Below, one piece after another: positions 1-9,985 of a stretch of 64,000 nt of DNA. The notes under the pieces are model-generated. The model saw only the letters and a list, made by a program, of their open reading frames with translations. It was not told the DNA's origin and ran no database searches. Position 1 is the first letter of the stretch. The number at the start of each line of letters is the position of its first letter. Made by a program: the position numbers and the translations under genes. Origin of the DNA: JAICTV01 sp035634055 (lineage in GTDB: Bacteria; Planctomycetota; Phycisphaerae; Tepidisphaerales; Tepidisphaeraceae); the NCBI GenBank assembly GCA_035634055.1, contig DASQDR010000245.1:1-64000 (forward strand), written 5' to 3'.

Positions 1-757
<757 letters not shown>

Positions 758-852
758 GGCGGTCCTCCGTGATGGGCTGGCCTGGATGATGACATCCGCC
801 GGTCGCCGCGCGGAGGGAGGATTTCCCATGGAACGATGAGTCGCGCTGCCGC

Positions 853-900
853 GGCAGGCCCCTCTCCGCGGCCCCCTGGCCGAGTGCGAGGAGAGGGAGC
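853..900. repeat. Short inverted repeat, family H-like (CCCTCTCC / GGAGAGGG)
   Basis: A CCCCTCTCC arm and a GAGGAGAGGGAG arm flank a GC-rich loop between the stop of the fused glycosylase gene (911) and the start of the stand-alone one (757). The same phrases form the much longer element at 34774-34942. It may act as a 3' hairpin; no U-tract follows. Confidence 0.5.
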
Positions 901-910
901 ACGGGTTTTG

Positions 911-2347
911 TCACTGCGCGAGAGCGAGGCGATCGGCGGCTTGGCGGAGGTCGGAGACGAACTGGGATTGCGCCCGGGCGCGCAGGGCCGGGTCGGGAAT
1001 GCGCAGCAGGGCCGACGGGTGGAACGTGGCGATCGTCCACGGCGACCACTCGCTCTCGAACGGTTGCCCGCGGTCGCGGGTGAGCTTGAAGTGCCGACCG
1101 ATGAGCGACTGCGCGGCCGTCGCCCCCAGCAGCACCAGCACCCGCGGCCTGACCAGGCGCAGCTCCGCCTCGATCCACGGGCGGCACGCCTGCACCTGGC
1201 GCGCATTGGGCTTGGCGTGGATCCGGCGGGTGCCGCGCTGCTCGAACTTGAAGTGCTTGACCGCGCCGCTGATGTAGAGCTGCGAGCGGTCCAGGCCAAC
1301 CTCGCGCAGCGCCGCGTTCAGCACCTCCCCCGCCGGCCCGACGAACGGCCGGCCGGCGAGGTCCTCGTTGTCGCCAGGCTGCTCGGCGACCAGCGCGGCG
1401 TGCGCGTCGGCCGGCCCCTCGCCGAAGACCGTCTGCGTCGCGTTGCAGTACAGGTCGCAACCGCGGCAGCTCATGGCCGCCTCGCGAAGCTGCGGCAGCG
1501 TAATCGTCGCGGGGAAGAACGCGCGGGCGCCCGCGACGCGATCGGTGTGGGCCGCCACCATCTCCCGGGCGCGCCTGGGCGCTTGCAGCAGCAGTTCGGG
1601 GATGAGCTGCGTCTCGGGCATGGTGGACCAGTACCGGCGGGGCATCTCCTTGTGCATCGCCTTCAGCTTCACGCGGGCCGGGTTGAAGATGCTCGCGTAG
1701 TAGGTCCGCCAGAGCGCTTCGAGCTCGTCATCCTTGGGCGCGGCGTCGCGCGAGACGCCGGGGCCGAAGGTCAGCTTCTCGCCATCCCAGAAAGCGGAAT
1801 CGAACGGCGTCAGGATCGACCAGCGCATCACGCCGAAGCGGCGGACGAAGAACGGGGCGGTCATCTTGAGCACGCGGTGTTCGCTGCGGTGGTAGGCGAT
1901 GTAGTGCTCGCCGGCGGCGCGCTCCTCGCCCGGCGCAGGCCCACCCCCGCGCGCCAGGCGGAAGCGGACGAACGCCTTCATCTTGTGCGCGTCGAAGCGC
2001 ACCTGCTTCTCCATCGCCAGCAGGGCGCGCACGTCGTCGTCGATGGTGACGCGGAGCAGGTGCGGCTCGCCGTGCGTCAGCCGCCAGAGGACGCGGTACA
2101 TCGTCGCCCAATTTCCCTCATCGGTGTGGCAGGCGACTGCCTCCGCGACCTTCACGAACTCGCGCGGGACGCGCAGCGGCGTCGATCGCGGCTGGACGTC
2201 GATCGACTCCAGAAAATTCGGCAGCAGTGCGTGCTCCAGGCCGTGCGGGACAAAGACGACCCGGTCGGGCGGAATATCCGCGCACAGCAGCTCGCGGGCG
2301 GCGTCACGCCAGCTCGCGAAATCGGGTTCTAAGCGTACCTGTCGCAC
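911..2347 (-). CDS. DUF4130-type domain fused to UdgX-like uracil-DNA glycosylase
   Basis: A bifunctional-looking DNA metabolism protein of about 478 residues. The N-terminal roughly 260 residues (RQVRLEPDFASWRDAAREL onward) match the TIGR03915/DUF4130 type that accompanies a radical-SAM partner. The C-terminal half is a family-4/UdgX glycosylase with CRGCDLY, AEQPGDNEDLAG, RGTRRIHAKP and HPSALLR. The KRRIH loop reads TRRIH here, but the His is kept. I chose GTG at 2347 because the open frame farther upstream runs through an inverted repeat (2383-2480) and into the neighbouring gene; ATG at 2437 is the alternative. The substrate of the N-terminal domain is unknown. It sits downstream of the radical-SAM gene, the usual pairing for this family. 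Confidence 0.85.
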   Translation of the reverse strand: MRQVRLEPDFASWRDAARELLCADIPPDRVVFVPHGLEHALLPNFLESIDVQPRSTPLRVPREFVKVAEAVACHTDEGNWATMYRVLWRLTHGEPHLLRVTIDDDVRALLAMEKQVRFDAHKMKAFVRFRLARGGGPAPGEERAAGEHYIAYHRSEHRVLKMTAPFFVRRFGVMRWSILTPFDSAFWDGEKLTFGPGVSRDAAPKDDELEALWRTYYASIFNPARVKLKAMHKEMPRRYWSTMPETQLIPELLLQAPRRAREMVAAHTDRVAGARAFFPATITLPQLREAAMSCRGCDLYCNATQTVFGEGPADAHAALVAEQPGDNEDLAGRPFVGPAGEVLNAALREVGLDRSQLYISGAVKHFKFEQRGTRRIHAKPNARQVQACRPWIEAELRLVRPRVLVLLGATAAQSLIGRHFKLTRDRGQPFESEWSPWTIATFHPSALLRIPDPALRARAQSQFVSDLRQAADRLALAQ

Positions 2348-2382
2348 GTGGTTCCGCTGCTCAGTTCCTGGCTTGAACGGCT

Positions 2383-2480
2383 CGTGGCTTGGGCGTCTCG
2401 CCCAAGCATTTGCGGCGGCCAGCCCCTCTTTCTTCATGAGCCGCCGCGCGGCGAGCGTCGGGCGAGACGCCGGAGCCACG
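2383..2480. repeat. Inverted-repeat element, family F copy 1
   Basis: Terminal arms CGTGGCTTGGGCGTCTCGCCC (2383-2403) and its near-complement (2460-2480) match at 19 of 21 positions. Inside, GCTTGGGC and GCCCAAGC make an 8-bp hairpin, followed by GCGGCGGCCAGCCCCTC. Related copies lie at 28721-28840 and 49435-49582. It occupies the gap 3' of the radical-SAM gene. Confidence 0.8.
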
Positions 2481-2504
2481 TCAAAGTCTTCCACCACTGA
2501 CCGA

Positions 2505-3758
2505 TCACACTTCGCCCGTCGCCGCGGACGTCGCGGCCGAGAACAGCTCCAACTGCTGGTTCTTCGGCGCGACACGCTCGCGCAGGTCGTCGCGATCCAC
2601 CCGCAGCGCGTCCGGGTTATGGTCCGCCACCAGCACGAACGGCCGGCACTTGGTCAGGCTGACGCGCAGCTTCACCAAATCCTCCAGCCGCAGCTTGTGA
2701 AATTGGCGGACCGACAGGATGCGCTTGACGTTCCGCACGCCCAGCCCGGGCACGCGGAGCAGCGCCGCCCGGGATGCGCGGTTCAGGTCCACTGGGAAGA
2801 ACGCGCGGTTGCGCAACGCCCAGGCCAGCTTCGGGTCAACGTTCAAATCTAGGTTCGGCGCGTCCGGCGTCGTCAGCTCGGCGGCGCCGAAGCCGTAGAA
2901 GCGCATCAGCCAGTCCGCCTGGTATAGCCGGTGCTCGCGGACCAGCGGCGGCGGCTGCCCGGGCAGCCGCCCGTCGGCGTGGGGGATCGGGCTGAACGCC
3001 GAGTAGTACACCCGCCGAAGCTTGTGCGCGCGGTACAGGTGCGACGCGGTGGAGATGATCGTCGCGTCGCTGCTGGGCGTAGCGCCCACGATCATCTGCG
3101 TGCTCTGCCCCGCCGGCGCGTACGCAGGCGCCTTTTCGGATTCCGACCGCTCCAGTTTCGATTGCGCGATGCGGGCGCCGATCTGCGTCATGGTCGTTTC
3201 GATCTGCGCCCGCGTCTTCTCCGGCGCGAGCCGTTGCAGGTCGTCGGCCGACGGCAGCTCGATGTTGGCGCTCAGGCGGTCGGCGTAGCGCCCCGCCAGC
3301 GCCATCGCCTCCTCGCTGGCGCCGGGCACGGCCTTGAGGTGCAGGTAGCCGTTGTAGAAGTGCACCTCGCGCAGCTCGCGCGCCACAGCGATGAGCTGGT
3401 CCATCGTGTAGTCCGGTCCCTGGATGACGCCGGAGCTGAGGAAGAGCCCTTCGATGTAGTTCCGCCGGTAAAAGTCGAGCGTGAGCTGCACGACCTCGGC
3501 GGGGGCGAACCGCGCCCGCGGCGTATCGCTGCTAATGCGGTTCACGCAGTACTGGCAGTCGTAAATGCAGTAGTTGGTCAGCAGGATCTTCAGCAGAGAG
3601 ACGCACCGCCCGTCGGGCGTGTAGCTGTGGCAGATGCCGACGGACTCGGTGGAGCCGATGCCCTTCCCGTTGCCCGCGCGGCGCGACCCGCTGGACGCGC
3701 AGGAAGCGTCGTACTTGGCGGCGTCGGCGAGGATGGAGAGCTTGCGTCCGAAGTCCAT
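2505..3758 (-). CDS. Putative DNA modification/repair radical SAM protein
   Basis: A 417-residue protein of the TIGR03916 type (radical SAM linked to UDG). The cluster motif CIYDCQYC (CX3CX2C, around residue 65) binds the 4Fe-4S cluster that cleaves S-adenosylmethionine. The C-terminal third carries a helix-hairpin-helix (LLRVPGLGVRNVKRIL), a DNA-binding element. ATG at 3758 follows a GGGAAG-like site. Its partner, the DUF4130-UdgX fusion, is next downstream; pairing of these two genes is known across bacteria, but the reaction has not been established to my knowledge. A role in base repair or modification is therefore inferred from partnership and the HhH. Confidence 0.88.
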   Translation of the reverse strand: MDFGRKLSILADAAKYDASCASSGSRRAGNGKGIGSTESVGICHSYTPDGRCVSLLKILLTNYCIYDCQYCVNRISSDTPRARFAPAEVVQLTLDFYRRNYIEGLFLSSGVIQGPDYTMDQLIAVARELREVHFYNGYLHLKAVPGASEEAMALAGRYADRLSANIELPSADDLQRLAPEKTRAQIETTMTQIGARIAQSKLERSESEKAPAYAPAGQSTQMIVGATPSSDATIISTASHLYRAHKLRRVYYSAFSPIPHADGRLPGQPPPLVREHRLYQADWLMRFYGFGAAELTTPDAPNLDLNVDPKLAWALRNRAFFPVDLNRASRAALLRVPGLGVRNVKRILSVRQFHKLRLEDLVKLRVSLTKCRPFVLVADHNPDALRVDRDDLRERVAPKNQQLELFSAATSAATGEV

Positions 3759-3848
3759 CGCGCCCGGCTTCCCTGTTGCGGCGGCGCGGGATCATAGCCG
3801 AACGTAGGCCGAACGAACTTCAGAAGAATTGAAAGGTTTGGCAGAAAT

Positions 3849-4784
3849 TCAACCCGCGGTTCCGAGCTTCCCGGAGGCGTGGTAGGCGTCGATGCCGGCG
3901 GCCAAGTCGTACTCCGGCTCGTAACCGAGCTTCTGCCGCGCGAGCGACTGGTCCGTCTCGGTCCAGTCCTGCGTGAAGCCGTAGGGGTTGTCGAAGTAGT
4001 CCGGCGGGAGGTCGGTCTTGAGCACGCGGTTGAGCTCCGCGACCACCTCGTTGAAGCTCCAGCTCCGCCCCGCGCCAGCGTTGAACACGCCCGGCTCCTT
4101 GGCGCGCACCGCCGCGAGGTTGCTGCGGACGACGTCGGCGATGTAGACGAAGTCGCGCTTCTGCTGCCCGGTGCGGAAGATGCGCGGCCGCCGGCCGGCG
4201 CGCATCTGCGCCGCCAGCTGGTGGATCATGCTGGCGAGCTTCCCCTTGTGCTCCTCGCCGGGGCCGTAGACGTTGCTGTAGCGCAGGCCGACGATCGGGT
4301 GCATCAGCTTCGTCGCGTACTGCGCCGCCAGGCGCTCCATGCACAGCTTGCTGAAGGCGTAGACGTTGAGCGGGTCCGGCGGCTGCGATTCCTTCATCGG
4401 CACCGCGCCGCGCCCATAGATGCTGCAACTGCTCGCCCAGACCACCCGCGCCTGCGTCTCGGCCGCCCACTCGAGCAAGGCGCGGAAGGTCTCGACATTA
4501 TTGCGCATCATGCGGTGCGGGTCGGACGTGGCCGACCCGTCGGCCGCGATCACGCCGGTGATGCTTGCCTGGTGGAAGATGGCGTCGAAGCGACCGAGCC
4601 GCTTCAGCGAGTTCACGTCGTCGTGGTCCGCCAAGGTCAGCACGTCGCCCGGGAAGTCGATCAAATTCTGCCAGGCGGCGGAGAGGAAGCTGTCAGCGGC
4701 AACGACGGAGTGGCCCTCGGCGGCGAGACCCTTGGCAACGTTGGACCCGATGAACCCGGCACCGCCGGTGACGAGGACGCGCAT
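3849..4784 (-). CDS. NAD-dependent sugar-nucleotide epimerase, HldD-like
   Basis: A 311-residue extended short-chain dehydrogenase. The N-terminal Rossmann motif is GGAGFIGSN and the catalytic pair is in YAFSK (SSCSIYG ahead of it). Segments NVYAFSK, RYSNVYGPGEEHKG and KRDFVYIADV closely match ADP-L-glycero-D-manno-heptose 6-epimerase (HldD), which makes the heptose donor for LPS inner core. GGGAG lies about 9 nt before the ATG at 4784. It stands alone, with no hldE/waa genes in view, so a role on another NDP-sugar cannot be excluded. Its 5' gap holds the sRNA candidate on the other strand. Confidence 0.8.
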   Translation of the reverse strand: MRVLVTGGAGFIGSNVAKGLAAEGHSVVAADSFLSAAWQNLIDFPGDVLTLADHDDVNSLKRLGRFDAIFHQASITGVIAADGSATSDPHRMMRNNVETFRALLEWAAETQARVVWASSCSIYGRGAVPMKESQPPDPLNVYAFSKLCMERLAAQYATKLMHPIVGLRYSNVYGPGEEHKGKLASMIHQLAAQMRAGRRPRIFRTGQQKRDFVYIADVVRSNLAAVRAKEPGVFNAGAGRSWSFNEVVAELNRVLKTDLPPDYFDNPYGFTQDWTETDQSLARQKLGYEPEYDLAAGIDAYHASGKLGTAG

Positions 4785-5094
4785 GACCGAGACTCCCGCA
4801 GCAAAGGCGTTGGCGAAAGCGAGGCGGGTAACATCGCCGAACGCCGCATCAAATCAAGCCGGGGGACCCTGCCGGCAACGGAGGCGGCGGCGAAGCGATT
4901 GACAGAATGGGAAGAACTGCGACAGAAACCGACCAATGTCAGGGTCTACCATGACAAGCGGGCCAGAATGACTTACCCAATAAGTGGTGGTGCGGGACGC
5001 CGAGAGCGCCTACCTTCCCGGATGCCGATGCTAACCCCTTAATTACCAGCATCTTCTGCCGGCGGATTATTGGACTGGTGAAATTTTGAGCGGG
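4785..5094. other. Upstream part of the 777-bp gap before the sRNA
   Basis: No open frame with coding character was seen. The stretch must contain the leftward promoter of the epimerase, but no convincing -35/-10 pair stands out. A small dyad, ACTTAcccaaTAAGT, lies near 4971-4985. Base composition is noticeably less GC-rich than the flanking genes. Confidence 0.4.
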
Positions 5095-5111
5095 TTGGCA
5101 CGGGGGTTGTT
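5095..5111 (+). promoter_or_regulatory. Sigma-54-like -24/-12 promoter
   Basis: TTGGCACGGGGGTTGTT matches the RpoN consensus TTGGCACG-N4-TTGC at all but one position: GG at 5097-5098, ten bases, then GT instead of GC at 5109-5110. It points right, towards the structured RNA candidate, with transcription predicted to begin near 5122. No sigma-70 hexamer pair fits this spot better. No enhancer-binding protein site was identified. Confidence 0.6.
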
Positions 5112-5121
5112 CTACTCATCC

Positions 5122-5276
5122 CGTCGGCACAGTGAAGTTGTAGATCGCTGGTGCCGGGATCTTTATCAACCTAGCCCATTCTTCCCCCCGATGTGAAGGG
5201 TTGTTCCCTCCCACAACCCGAACAATCCTTCACCAGCCCCATTCGAAGCCGACCTTGCCCGGGTCGGCTTTTTTTT
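5122..5276 (+). ncRNA. Candidate novel small RNA, about 155 nt
   Basis: Non-coding interval between the sigma-54-like promoter and a textbook intrinsic terminator. It contains (a) a dyad at 5118-5160 (ATCCC..GGCAC / GTGCCGGGAT), whose outer pairs may lie before the start site; (b) a 14-bp hairpin, GTGAAGGGTTGTTC (5193-5206) with GAACAATCCTTCAC (5220-5233), loop 5207-5219; (c) the terminator 5246-5276. The loop of (b) contains CCTCCC and the linker before it has a run of six Cs, so unpaired C-rich segments resemble anti-Shine-Dalgarno sequence. No start-codon-led frame of any length is present (ATG at 5191 is followed at once by TGA). Function is unknown; base-pairing regulation is inference. 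Confidence 0.6.
5246..5276 (+). terminator. Intrinsic terminator of the sRNA candidate
   Basis: AAGCCGACC and GGTCGGCTT form a 9-bp stem (5246-5254 / 5262-5270) with a 7-nt loop. A run of eight Ts (5269-5276) overlaps the last two stem bases. It is oriented for the plus strand only. Confidence 0.88.
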
Positions 5277-5326
5277 GCGCGCGTTTTCCACGGTCGAGCT
5301 TGCTCGACCTGTGGTCCTGCGCAAAA
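5273..5326. other. Nested hairpin after the terminator
   Basis: TTTTGCGC (5273-5280) pairs with GCGCAAAA (5319-5326), CCAC with GTGG, and GGTCGAGC (5292-5299) with GCTCGACC (5302-5309). It could be a minus-strand terminator for the lipoprotein gene at 5562-5969, although no good minus-strand U-tract is evident. Confidence 0.45.
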
Positions 5327-5400
5327 GGTCTCATAGCCGCGGGCGGCAGCCGCCGGTCTCCTCGGCGGCGAGCGCATGCGGTGCCTGGTCCGGCGGACCG

Positions 5401-5486
5401 TCATCCCAAAGCGCACCCGCGAGGGATCTCGGAACGGGAAGCCACTCTCCGGCCCGAGATCCCTCGCGGCTACCCTTCGGTATCAC
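5401..5486. repeat. Inverted-repeat element, family A copy 1
   Basis: Arms beginning TCATCCCAAAG and ending in the complement share a perfectly paired core, CCGCGAGGGATCTCGG with CCGAGATCCCTCGCGG; the outer parts have decayed. A second, better-preserved copy is at 27315-27405, and both are followed by a similar GGTTTGCCGCT-like tail. It lies 3' of the lipoprotein gene at 5562. Confidence 0.8.
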
Positions 5487-5561
5487 AGGCGCGGGTTGCC
5501 GCTGACAGCCGTTCGGTTGCCAAAGCCCAGCGCAAACGCGTGTTCCAACCCGCCCGGCCCG

Positions 5562-5969
5562 CTACTGCGGCAGCGGCGGCTGGGCCGTGTGCGTGGGCGG
5601 GATGATCGAGCCCTGATAAGACATTTCCTTCGCCGGCGAGTTGACGAACACGCCGACCGGCAGGGCCAGCATGTTCCCCACCGCCACCAGCGGGTCGGCG
5701 GCGCGGCGGGTCCAGGCGGGCATCGTTTCGTGGACGTTGAACATGTACCCGGTGCCGCCCGCCCGCGTGTCGCCGTTGGCGTAGTAGGAGACCGACGGCT
5801 CCCAGTCGCGGCGCTGCATCGCCTCGTCCACGACCAGCGGCGTGTTGTTCAGCCGCTCTTGCATCGGTGGGATGGTGCGCTGGCAGCCGCCGGTCGCCGC
5901 CGCGCCGCCCGCGATCGTGCCGAGCAGCAGCAGAAGGCCCCTCGCCAGCTTGTTACGGGTTGAGCACAT
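5562..5969 (-). CDS. Small lipoprotein, unknown function
   Basis: A 135-residue protein with a hydrophobic signal (LARGLLLLLGTIAGGAAA) and a lipobox-like TGGC ending at about residue 29, so probably lipidated and exported. The mature part (HETMPAWTRRAADPLVAVG, GVFVNSPAKEMSYQGS) matches no family I recognise. ATG at 5969 overlaps the end of the preceding lipoprotein gene by 17 nt, which suggests translational coupling. It is last in the unit that begins with guaB. Confidence 0.7.
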   Translation of the reverse strand: MCSTRNKLARGLLLLLGTIAGGAAATGGCQRTIPPMQERLNNTPLVVDEAMQRRDWEPSVSYYANGDTRAGGTGYMFNVHETMPAWTRRAADPLVAVGNMLALPVGVFVNSPAKEMSYQGSIIPPTHTAQPPLPQ

Positions 5970-6245
5970 GATCGAGATCCTTCCTCATCGCCTTGCGATC
6001 GAACTCCGAGAGCTTGCCGCCGCTGATGTCCGGGCGGTCGGCGTTGATGTCGGGAGAATAACCGAACGGGTCCTTCAGCGCCGCCTCCTGCCGGTCGTAC
6101 GTGCCAGCCGGGCGCGTGGTGGGCGCTTTGCGCGGGGAGCAACCGGCGAGGAAGACGAAGGCAAACGTGCAAAGGAAAAGGACAGAACCCCCAGCGCGCG
6201 CCGCGACCGCCCGGCTTGCCTGTTTCCTTCTCACTTGATCCATCC

Positions 6246-6249
<4 letters not shown>
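5953..6249 (-). CDS. Small lipoprotein, unknown function
   Basis: 98 residues with a signal peptide (SVLFLCTFAFVF) and the lipobox LAGC. The short mature part is polar, and the phrase DPFGYSPDINADRPDISGG stands out. I do not recognise the family. The start overlaps the guaB stop as ATGA (6249-6246), and its own end overlaps the next lipoprotein, so guaB and two lipoproteins form one coupled unit. ATG at 6243 is an alternative start. The link between purine synthesis and these envelope proteins is positional only. Confidence 0.65.
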
Positions 6250-7790
<1,541 letters not shown>

Positions 7791-7796
7791 GTGACA

Positions 7797-7825
7797 GTGT
7801 TACGGCGGCGAAATAGTGCTGTCAA
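7797..7825 (-). promoter_or_regulatory. Sigma-70-type promoter of guaB
   Basis: On the minus strand TTGACA (7825-7820), a 17-nt spacer, then TAACAC (7802-7797). The predicted start, 6-8 nt further, falls on or beside the guaB ATG at 7790, implying a leaderless or nearly leaderless mRNA. Confidence 0.6.
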
Positions 7826-7855
7826 GCACGCCGGCGAGCCGGGGCGACGCGCGGC

Positions 7856-8752
7856 TCAGCGGGCGGGAGAGGTCGTGACAGGCGCAGGCGGCGCCGCGGC
7901 CGTCGGAGGCGCCGCGGGCGATAGATCGACCCAGATCGGGCGATGGTCGGAGGCATCGGCGGCGATGATCCCGCCGCCGAGCGGCTTCCACGCGTCGGTG
8001 ATCAGGAAATAGTCGATGCGCGTGCGCAGCAACCCTTCGCCGAAGGTGCTGCCGGTCTGGCCGAGGGCGCCGAGGGCGTCGGTCCAGCGCTCGGTCATTA
8101 GGGCGTAGTTGTTGCCCATGGGGATCTGGTTGAAGTCACCGCCGATGACGGCCGGCGGCGAGCCGCGGGCGCGCCAGGCGTCGCGAAGGGCGGTCAACTC
8201 CTTGTGGCGGTTGACGCCGGACTCCTTGAGGTGCTTTGGGTTGGCGTTCCACGTGGCCGAGAGGTGGACGTTAGCCAAGAGGAACTTCTTGTCCTCGATG
8301 ACCGCGACCGCCCAAACGCCGAAGCTGCCGCCGCCGGGGTTGGGGATCGGCCCCGCATCGTACATCGGGTGCCGGGAGAGGATCAGGTTCCCCCACGTCG
8401 CCCGCGGCCCCGCGAGGTTGGCCGAGCGCTCGTACAGCCGCGGGTGATACGTCTGGGTCATCCCCAGCGCGCGGGCCAGGTCGGTGGCGTGGCGCGACTC
8501 GGCCTCTTGGAGCAGGACGAAGTCCGCGTCGAGCGGCTTAATGGCCGCGACCACGTTCTCGATTCCGCGCTGGTTGTGCAGGACGTTGTACGAAACGAAC
8601 CGGAGCGTCCGCCCCGGCACGCCCCATCCCACCCCCGCCGGCGCCGCCGGCGAGCTTGGCCGCGGCGCGAGGAACAACCCCCACAGCATCGCCCCGCCGA
8701 CGGCGAACAGCCCCAGTACGAGCAGTGATCCACGTGCGAACCGGCGAGGCAT
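7856..8752 (-). CDS. Membrane-anchored endonuclease/exonuclease/phosphatase (EEP) protein
   Basis: About 298 residues from ATG 8752. One N-terminal membrane segment (LLVLGLFAVGGAMLWGLFLA) is followed by the EEP fold with VSYNVLHNQ, LLQE (metal-binding Glu), ANVHLSAT, GGDFNQ, RIDYFLI and the terminal SDHRPI. These are the metal and phosphate-binding residues of the DNase I-like superfamily, so a Mg-dependent phosphodiesterase acting outside the membrane is likely; the substrate (nucleic acid or lipid phosphate) cannot be told. An upstream in-frame ATG at 8833 would add 27 polar residues and was rejected because it would bury the signal anchor. Confidence 0.83.
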   Translation of the reverse strand: MPRRFARGSLLVLGLFAVGGAMLWGLFLAPRPSSPAAPAGVGWGVPGRTLRFVSYNVLHNQRGIENVVAAIKPLDADFVLLQEAESRHATDLARALGMTQTYHPRLYERSANLAGPRATWGNLILSRHPMYDAGPIPNPGGGSFGVWAVAVIEDKKFLLANVHLSATWNANPKHLKESGVNRHKELTALRDAWRARGSPPAVIGGDFNQIPMGNNYALMTERWTDALGALGQTGSTFGEGLLRTRIDYFLITDAWKPLGGGIIAADASDHRPIWVDLSPAAPPTAAAPPAPVTTSPAR

Positions 8753-8876
8753 GGGCGGAACTGTACCCGCCCGCCCGGGACTCCGTGAGTGCCCGTGAAC
8801 GCCCGGGGCCGCCACCACGAATTGACGGGCCAATCACGTGACGCGAGGGCGGCCCCCCCGCCGCCCGCGCGGCGAT

Positions 8877-9782
8877 TTAGTCCTGCTGCGGCAGGCCCTT
8901 GGTCCAGCCGGTGACTTGCCAGCGGGTCTTGGGGTTCTTGCCGGTGGCCGGGTTGAGCGGGTTGGGGCCGATGGGCGCCCAGGTTTCGGTATAGGTCAGC
9001 GTTTCCACGTGCCCGTCGAGGAACGCGTAGTTGGCCAGCGCGGACTTCATCGCGTACGGGTCGTTGTACGTCGGCTTGAGGCTGCGCGAGTGGCGGCGGT
9101 AGGCGACGTTCCACGGGTTGGCGGGCATGATGTTCAGCCGGCCGTCCCACGTCTTGGTGTTGACGTGGTTCTCGTTGTTGGGCGTGCCGATCTGGTCGAA
9201 GTGCGACCCGAGCCCGTCCATGAACACGATGGCCTGGTCCTGCGTGCGGATCTGGGTGAGCTTGGGGGTGATGAACTCGGTGGTGTTGTAGTCGCCGGTG
9301 TTCCCCTCGTAGGAGGCGTTGCTGAAGTTCATCCGGTAGCTGGCGGCGACGTTGTCGCTGTCGGGCTTGTCCGGGAGGTTGGGCATCGTGTCGTTCCAGG
9401 TGTAGCGGACGATGTCGGAGGTGTCGCCGGGGCAGAGGAAGACGCCCTTGTTCTTGTTCATGTACTTCATCGTCGCCTGCTCCCAGCCCCACATGGGCTC
9501 GGAGAACTCCCAGCTCTTGCCCAGGCGGGTGTTCCACCCCTTCATGCGGTTGCTGCCGTTGTTGCTGGCGTGCGGGAGGTGCCCGCCGTGCTCGTTGGCG
9601 AACAGGTGCGTCGCCAGGACGAGTTGGCGCAGGTTGGACTTGCACGCCAGGCTCTGCGCCGACGCCCGCGCCTTGGACAGCGACGGCAGGAGGATGCCGA
9701 CGAGGACGGCAATGATGCCGATGACGACCAGCAGCTCGACAAGGGTGAAACCCAAAGTTCGTTTCGCGTGGTGCAGCTTCAT
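8877..9782 (-). CDS. Type II secretion-like pseudopilin (FLDG-type)
   Basis: About 301 residues. The prepilin motif TLGFTLVELLVVIGIIAVL, cleaved after Gly and with Glu at +5, is followed by LLPSLSKARASAQ, typical of the abundant planctomycete prepilin-like proteins. Near the C-terminus NYAFLDGHVE is the H-X9-DG-type signature. ATG 9782 has GAGG six bases upstream; the longer frame to 10007 lacks a plausible start. Such proteins are processed by PilD and inserted by a T2SS/T4P-like machine. It follows a XylR-type regulator in the same direction, a common planctomycete pairing. Confidence 0.88.
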   Translation of the reverse strand: MKLHHAKRTLGFTLVELLVVIGIIAVLVGILLPSLSKARASAQSLACKSNLRQLVLATHLFANEHGGHLPHASNNGSNRMKGWNTRLGKSWEFSEPMWGWEQATMKYMNKNKGVFLCPGDTSDIVRYTWNDTMPNLPDKPDSDNVAASYRMNFSNASYEGNTGDYNTTEFITPKLTQIRTQDQAIVFMDGLGSHFDQIGTPNNENHVNTKTWDGRLNIMPANPWNVAYRRHSRSLKPTYNDPYAMKSALANYAFLDGHVETLTYTETWAPIGPNPLNPATGKNPKTRWQVTGWTKGLPQQD

Positions 9783-9880
9783 GATGACCTCGGTTCCCGC
9801 CGGTTGTGTCAGCCGTCGCGGCTGCCGCAAGCCGGATGTGGCGAGCAGGCGGCGCGCGGGCGGCCGGGGCGGGGTGAAGA

Positions 9881-9904
9881 CGGTTAACCGGCCGATTAAA
9901 TTTA
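9881..9904. promoter_or_regulatory. Palindromic operator candidate before the pseudopilin gene
   Basis: CGGTTAACCG (9881-9890) is a perfect 10-bp palindrome, followed by the AT-rich ATTAAATTTA, in the 203-bp gap between the regulator and the pseudopilin gene. A binding site for the adjacent XylR-like regulator is possible but untested. Confidence 0.35.
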
Positions 9905-9985
9905 CGCCGGCCGCCGGCCCGGGATCCTTCATTCCTGCGAATGTCTTCTTCGATGTTGCGACAGGCCCGACGGGCGGGGGAAAAG

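Noticed and set aside
5201..5605. Plus-strand frame through the sRNA terminator
   Set aside because: It would read through a perfect intrinsic terminator and a repeat, has no ribosome site and a translation lacking protein character.
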